Source of the DNA: Gamarada debralockiae
Lineage: Eukaryota > Ascomycota > Leotiomycetes > Helotiales > Hyphodiscaceae
NCBI GenBank assembly: GCA_002803225.1
Contig: NXFV01000086.1
Coordinates: 1-23,222 of the forward strand
Direction: 5' to 3'
DNA: 23,222 nt
Shown: in pieces, positions 20,032-23,222 of the stretch
Layout of the letters: each line of letters starts with the position of its first letter
Position numbering within the stretch: position 1 is the first letter of the stretch
The notes under the pieces: generated by a model
The model's database searches: none
What the model was told of the DNA's origin: nothing
Seen by the model: only the letters and a program-made list of their open reading frames with translations
Program-made: the position numbers and the translations under genes

Positions 20032-21398
20032 ATGGCAGGACTTTCAACACTGCCCGATGACCTCATTTTACTCGTTTTGTCATACGTCCCCAACGACACT
20101 ATCCTCTCTCTCACAACCGTGTCAAGAGCCCTCCATCGCTGTTCAACTTCTCAGCTCTACCGATACGTTTATCTGTGGGAAAGCCATGAGCGTCATGCAG
20201 CGAATCATCGGCCACCCAACGTTCCGGACTGGAGGAGCAGATATCAGCACTTGAGCAAGCCACCTTTTTATGCTACACGCATATTTGATTCGTCCCTCTT
20301 TCTCCGCACCATCACCAAGTCTGAGCAGTTGCGTTCCTATGTCGTTGGTGCGTCCATTACTTGTCAGCCCGATCAAGAGGAGGCCGTCTTTCCGATGATC
20401 CAGCTTCTGCGACCCTCGCTTTCATATCTCCATCTAAAGTGCACGCTTGGCACATTTCACCAGAACAGGGCACTCCTCTCTGCTGCCAGCTGCTTGGAAG
20501 TTGAGATCCCAGAAAAAAGCAAAATCGATACCCAAACTGGAGATCTTCAGAACAGCGCGTACAAAGAGGATATCCATTCGTATTTCGACCTTCCCAACAT
20601 CAGGCTCCTCGGTCTATCTGGCGTTCGGAATTGGAATCTCTTTACACAGGACAGCGCTGAGAAATCAAGTACCTCAAGCATTACATCCTTGTGCCTCACC
20701 AGCACGGTTCCAGCAGATCAAGGCTTGGCGAAGCTTCTGTCATGGCCAAAAGCTCTGAAATCTCTTCGTTACGAGCTCCAACTTTCCGAAATTTCCCACG
20801 GTTTCTTCGACCTTGTGCTTTCGAATGGAACTGCACTATCATCGAAGAATTCGGCGTCGCCCTTCGATCGCAAGAACGCAACCTTGAAGAGCTGTTCATC
20901 TACGGTGCTTCCGAAGGTGATCGAAGCGGGTTCGAGCCAACCGAAACCATCGACCTTCATTTATTCACCAACCTGAAATATGTTGGGCTCCCACTTACGT
21001 TCCTGTTCATCTCCCAGGCAGAAGCGACTAGTCGTGGTATCTCCGTTTCCGCCACGGCAATATCGAAGATTCTTCCGCCCACTCTTGAAGAGCTGCAAAT
21101 CGAGATACCTCATGAATATCACTGGTCGAGCTACTTCTCACTCGACCCTGATGACGATGACGTAGAGCTTCATCCAGGGGAGTTGAGCGCCTTCATTTAC
21201 GAAATTGTGAAGAATAAGGCGACGCGATTCACAGGACTACGGTCAATCGCATTTTGGCAACCGGGCCCTGGGATGAATCCGGAAACCTATACTTTAGAAG
21301 GCGAGGAAGGCTGTGGTGAGGTAGTTGAAGCTTGCAAAGCGGCCAATGTCCACATTTGTTGGGATGAAAACCATGCGCCGCCGTTATTTGGTTCATAG
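20032..21398 (+). CDS. F-box protein with a frame break (possible pseudogene or odd intron)
   Basis: ATG 20032 begins MAGLSTLPDDLILLVLSYVP, a clear F-box at residues 4-50 continuing SLTTVSRALHRCSTSQLYRYVYL. The first frame runs to a stop at 20974-20976, but from about 20800 its sequence loses sense, while another frame shows the family-like continuation EFGVALRSQERNLEELFIYG, then TNLKYVGLPLTFL and PPTLEELQIEI, to 21398. That is the leucine-rich-like C-terminal part of a fungal F-box family. Either one base was lost between about 20800 and 20850, or a 47-nt intron at 20801-20847 (GTTTCT...CGAAG) joins the parts in phase. The splice signals are poor: no pyrimidine tract and an atypical donor. 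I slightly favour a frameshift. The likely role, if intact, is as a substrate receptor of an SCF ubiquitin ligase. Confidence 0.65.
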
Positions 21399-21908
21399 CA
21401 GCAAAAGATGAGGTGGTGTGACCTGGGTCGCAGTAGCAAATATTGTCTCTTGCACTTCTGGGGCCTTTTCACTTGGGTAGAGCAGACTTGAGCAGTTCAC
21501 AGCGCAGACCTTTGATTCAGGACATAACTGCTCTCCAATACTCTCGGAAACGACATAGAGACTCGGACAATCTTGTTGATTTCATACTATTCCACATCTT
21601 TGTGATTGCGGCGTATTCGATGGTCGCCGGGGTCATCGCATCCGCTTCGCGTTAGAGGATACGAATTGCGGTAGTTTCTTTACGCTTGTTCTGATTGCTT
21701 GCTACTTCGCTTTTGTTTAGGAGAAGCGAATGCTATTGTCTCTAAAGTTCTTCCGCTTGCGCCGGGGCGGGACATATTGGTCGTCGCAGATTTCCGTGAA
21801 TAGCTTCATTTCGAACCCCCATTTGTCAGCTCAGAAAAGCATAAAGTCATCTCAAGTCACTGTTTTCCTCGCAACTCCTCATCAAATCATCAGAGTTTCT
21901 TTCTCAAC
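21399..21908. other. Spacer between F-box and NmrA-like genes
   Basis: No supported gene. The last 70 bases (CACTGTTTTCCTCGCAACTCC and on to TTTCTCAAC) form a pyrimidine-rich leader before the ATG at 21909. The short frames here have no recognisable content. Confidence 0.4.
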
Positions 21909-22664
21909 ATGCCCAAAACCTTCGCCGTCTTCGGCGCCACCGGCCACCAAGGCGGTTCAATCATCAACTACGTCCTGAACGACCCTTCACTCTTCCAAAA
22001 TTACACGATCCGTGCCATCACCCGCGATATCAGTTCCGAGAAAGCCAAACAACTCAAAAAGAAAGTCGAAGTTATTCAGGATGATACGCTCGACCGAGCC
22101 TCCCTCGAGGTGGCATTGACTGACGCCCATATTGTATTCACCATGATAGTATCCGGTTTCAGCCCCGACGGATTCGAGGTCGAATTCAACAACGCCAAAA
22201 CCATTGCTGATATCGCCGTCGAGAAAGGCGTCTCATACTTCATCTTTAGCAGTCTCCCATCAGTTAGTAAGATGTCTGGCGGCCAACATACCAAAGTCAT
22301 CCCTTTTGACGCTAAGGCCAAAGCTGAGAAATATATCCGTGGCTTATCTATTAAAAGCGCTTTCTTTGCTGGAGATTTCTTCATACAGAACTGGTATATT
22401 CAGCCCTTCTTTGCGCCGTAGCCAGCTGTAGACGGGACTTGGGTTCTGACCCGCCCTATCTCTTCCGAGACCGGATTCCCCTATATCGACACTGATGGGG
22501 ATACGGGCAAATTCGTCGGCGCTATTCTTACTGAGCCAGACAAATACGAAGGCAAGACGTTCTGTGCTGCTGAGAGAATATACACCTTGGAGGAGATCGC
22601 TGCCATTCTTTCGAGGACGACGGGCAAGACTGTCGTGTTGTCGGATGGGGAGAAAAGTCTGTAG
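21909..22664 (+). pseudogene. NmrA-like NAD(P)-binding protein with internal stop and lost C-terminus
   Basis: The frame begins MPKTFAVFGATGHQGGSIIN, with the GxxGxxG dinucleotide-binding motif of NmrA-like atypical short-chain dehydrogenases, and continues through AHIVFTMIVSGF and SYFIFSSLPSVSKMSGG. TAG at 22419-22421 interrupts it after FFAP. The same frame then continues without shift as PAVDGTWVLTRPISSETGFP and KTFCAAERIYTLEEIAAIL, standard family sequence, to TAG 22662-22664. A Gln codon (CAG) at the first stop would be a single C-to-T change. The second stop comes at about 250 codons, before the expected C-terminal helices of a protein that is normally about 300 residues. NmrA family members sense redox cofactors in nitrogen-metabolite regulation; this copy is probably inactive. 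Readthrough of the first stop cannot be excluded. Confidence 0.8.
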
Positions 22665-22896
22665 AATAGAATCTAAGGCAGGAGGAGACTAAACACATGG
22701 GAAATGATGTGTGGAGCCAAAAAGAGATGTCTTAGGCAGTAGTTCATCTGACACGTGTACAAGCAGATCTCACTTGAGGAGTTCAAGAACTAGATAGGAC
22801 AGGAACGTAGAGGGGCGTTCCTGCTAGTAGAATAGAGCTTAAGATTTAGTGAACTTTGTATTTAGAAGCTAATAAAAATATATGCTATTATAGTAT
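22665..22896. other. Spacer before the minisatellite
   Basis: No gene is seen. An E-box CACGTG lies at 22752-22757 within ACACGTGT. The sequence becomes AT-rich (AATAAAAATATATGC) towards the repeat array. Confidence 0.4.
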
Positions 22897-23222
22897 ATAC
22901 TCTATCTATACACATACTCTACTGTATACATACTCCATCTGTATATATACTCCATGCATATGTATACTCTATTTATACGCATACTCCATCAGTACTCCAT
23001 CTATGCATACTCTATCCGTATGTATACTCGATCCATATGTATACTCCATCTGTACGCATACTCTATGCATATGCATACTCCATCCATACGTATATTCCAT
23101 CTATATACATACTCCATCCATATACATATTCCATCTGTACGCATACTCCATCCGTACGCATATATACTCCATCCGTACGCATACTCCATCTATACATATA
23201 CTCCTTCTGTATACATGCTCCC
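22897..23222. repeat. Degenerate 17-bp minisatellite reaching the window edge
   Basis: About 19 tandem units of a 17-base motif, consensus ATACTCCATCYRTACGC, fill the end of the window. Most units diverge by one to four bases (TCC/TCT, CCGT/CTAT/CCAT, ACGC/ATGT/ATAC). One unit has an extra ATAT and a unit near 22990-23003 is short. Because 17 is not a multiple of three and stops are rare on the minus strand, a long repetitive minus-strand frame appears by chance. The array continues past the window. It may be subtelomeric or intergenic. Confidence 0.92.

Noticed and set aside
23001..23189. Minus-strand 62-codon repetitive protein (YGWS/YRWSI units)
   Set aside because: It follows from the minisatellite lacking stops on that strand; the 17-base period and degenerate units do not keep a reading frame under selection.
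1..23222. tRNA, rRNA or CRISPR array
   Set aside because: I looked for GTTCRA-type T-loops with flanking stems and for regularly spaced identical repeats; the few GGTTCGA-like strings (for example 11316, 20928) have no cloverleaf around them, and the only regular repeats are the minisatellite.

Overview
The window reads as nuclear DNA of a filamentous ascomycete. Genes are interrupted by 46-85 nt introns with GT...AG ends and CTAAT/CTGAC/CTAAC-type branch sites. Start contexts are A-rich, there are no operons, and several protein families are typical of fungi: 2EXR and F-box proteins, JIP5, maleylacetate reductase, an NmrA-like protein and a SPCGxNCxY membrane family. The style of the proteins suggests Leotiomycetes, but that is an impression and not a measured placement. 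No telomere repeat, tRNA, rRNA or CRISPR array was seen.

Layout. 1-4520 is a decaying accessory zone: an intact 2EXR gene (476-1204), a broken tandem copy of it (1685-2223), a disrupted membrane-protein pseudogene (2618 to about 3.9 kb), an orphan reading frame (about 4130-4459) and a near-perfect 31/32-nt hairpin (4446-4519). 4738-7373 holds the most unusual gene, a four-exon protein combining a PD-(D/E)XK-nuclease-like domain with an ING-type PHD finger. 8591-9673 is an F-box/Cys-motif protein. 9.7-11.6 kb is sparse, with one small single-span membrane protein on the minus strand and a doubtful Cys-rich multi-exon candidate. 11.9-19.6 kb is gene-dense and conserved in character: an acidic/basic unknown protein, maleylacetate reductase (minus), a three-exon membrane protein, the ribosome-biogenesis WD-repeat protein JIP5 and an unknown nuclear-looking protein with a basic tail (minus). 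20-22.7 kb returns to decay: an F-box gene with a frame break and an NmrA-like gene with an internal stop and a missing C-terminus. From about 22.9 kb to the edge runs a degenerate 17-bp minisatellite.

The genes do not form an obvious pathway or biosynthetic cluster. The pattern is a core block (JIP5, reductase, membrane protein) flanked by fast-evolving, duplicated and pseudogenised families. The best candidate for an undescribed system is the nuclease-fold/PHD fusion, which could couple recognition of methylated histone H3 to a DNA-acting domain. That function is inference. All exon boundaries were chosen by eye from splice motifs and reading phase; no alignment or RNA data were available.
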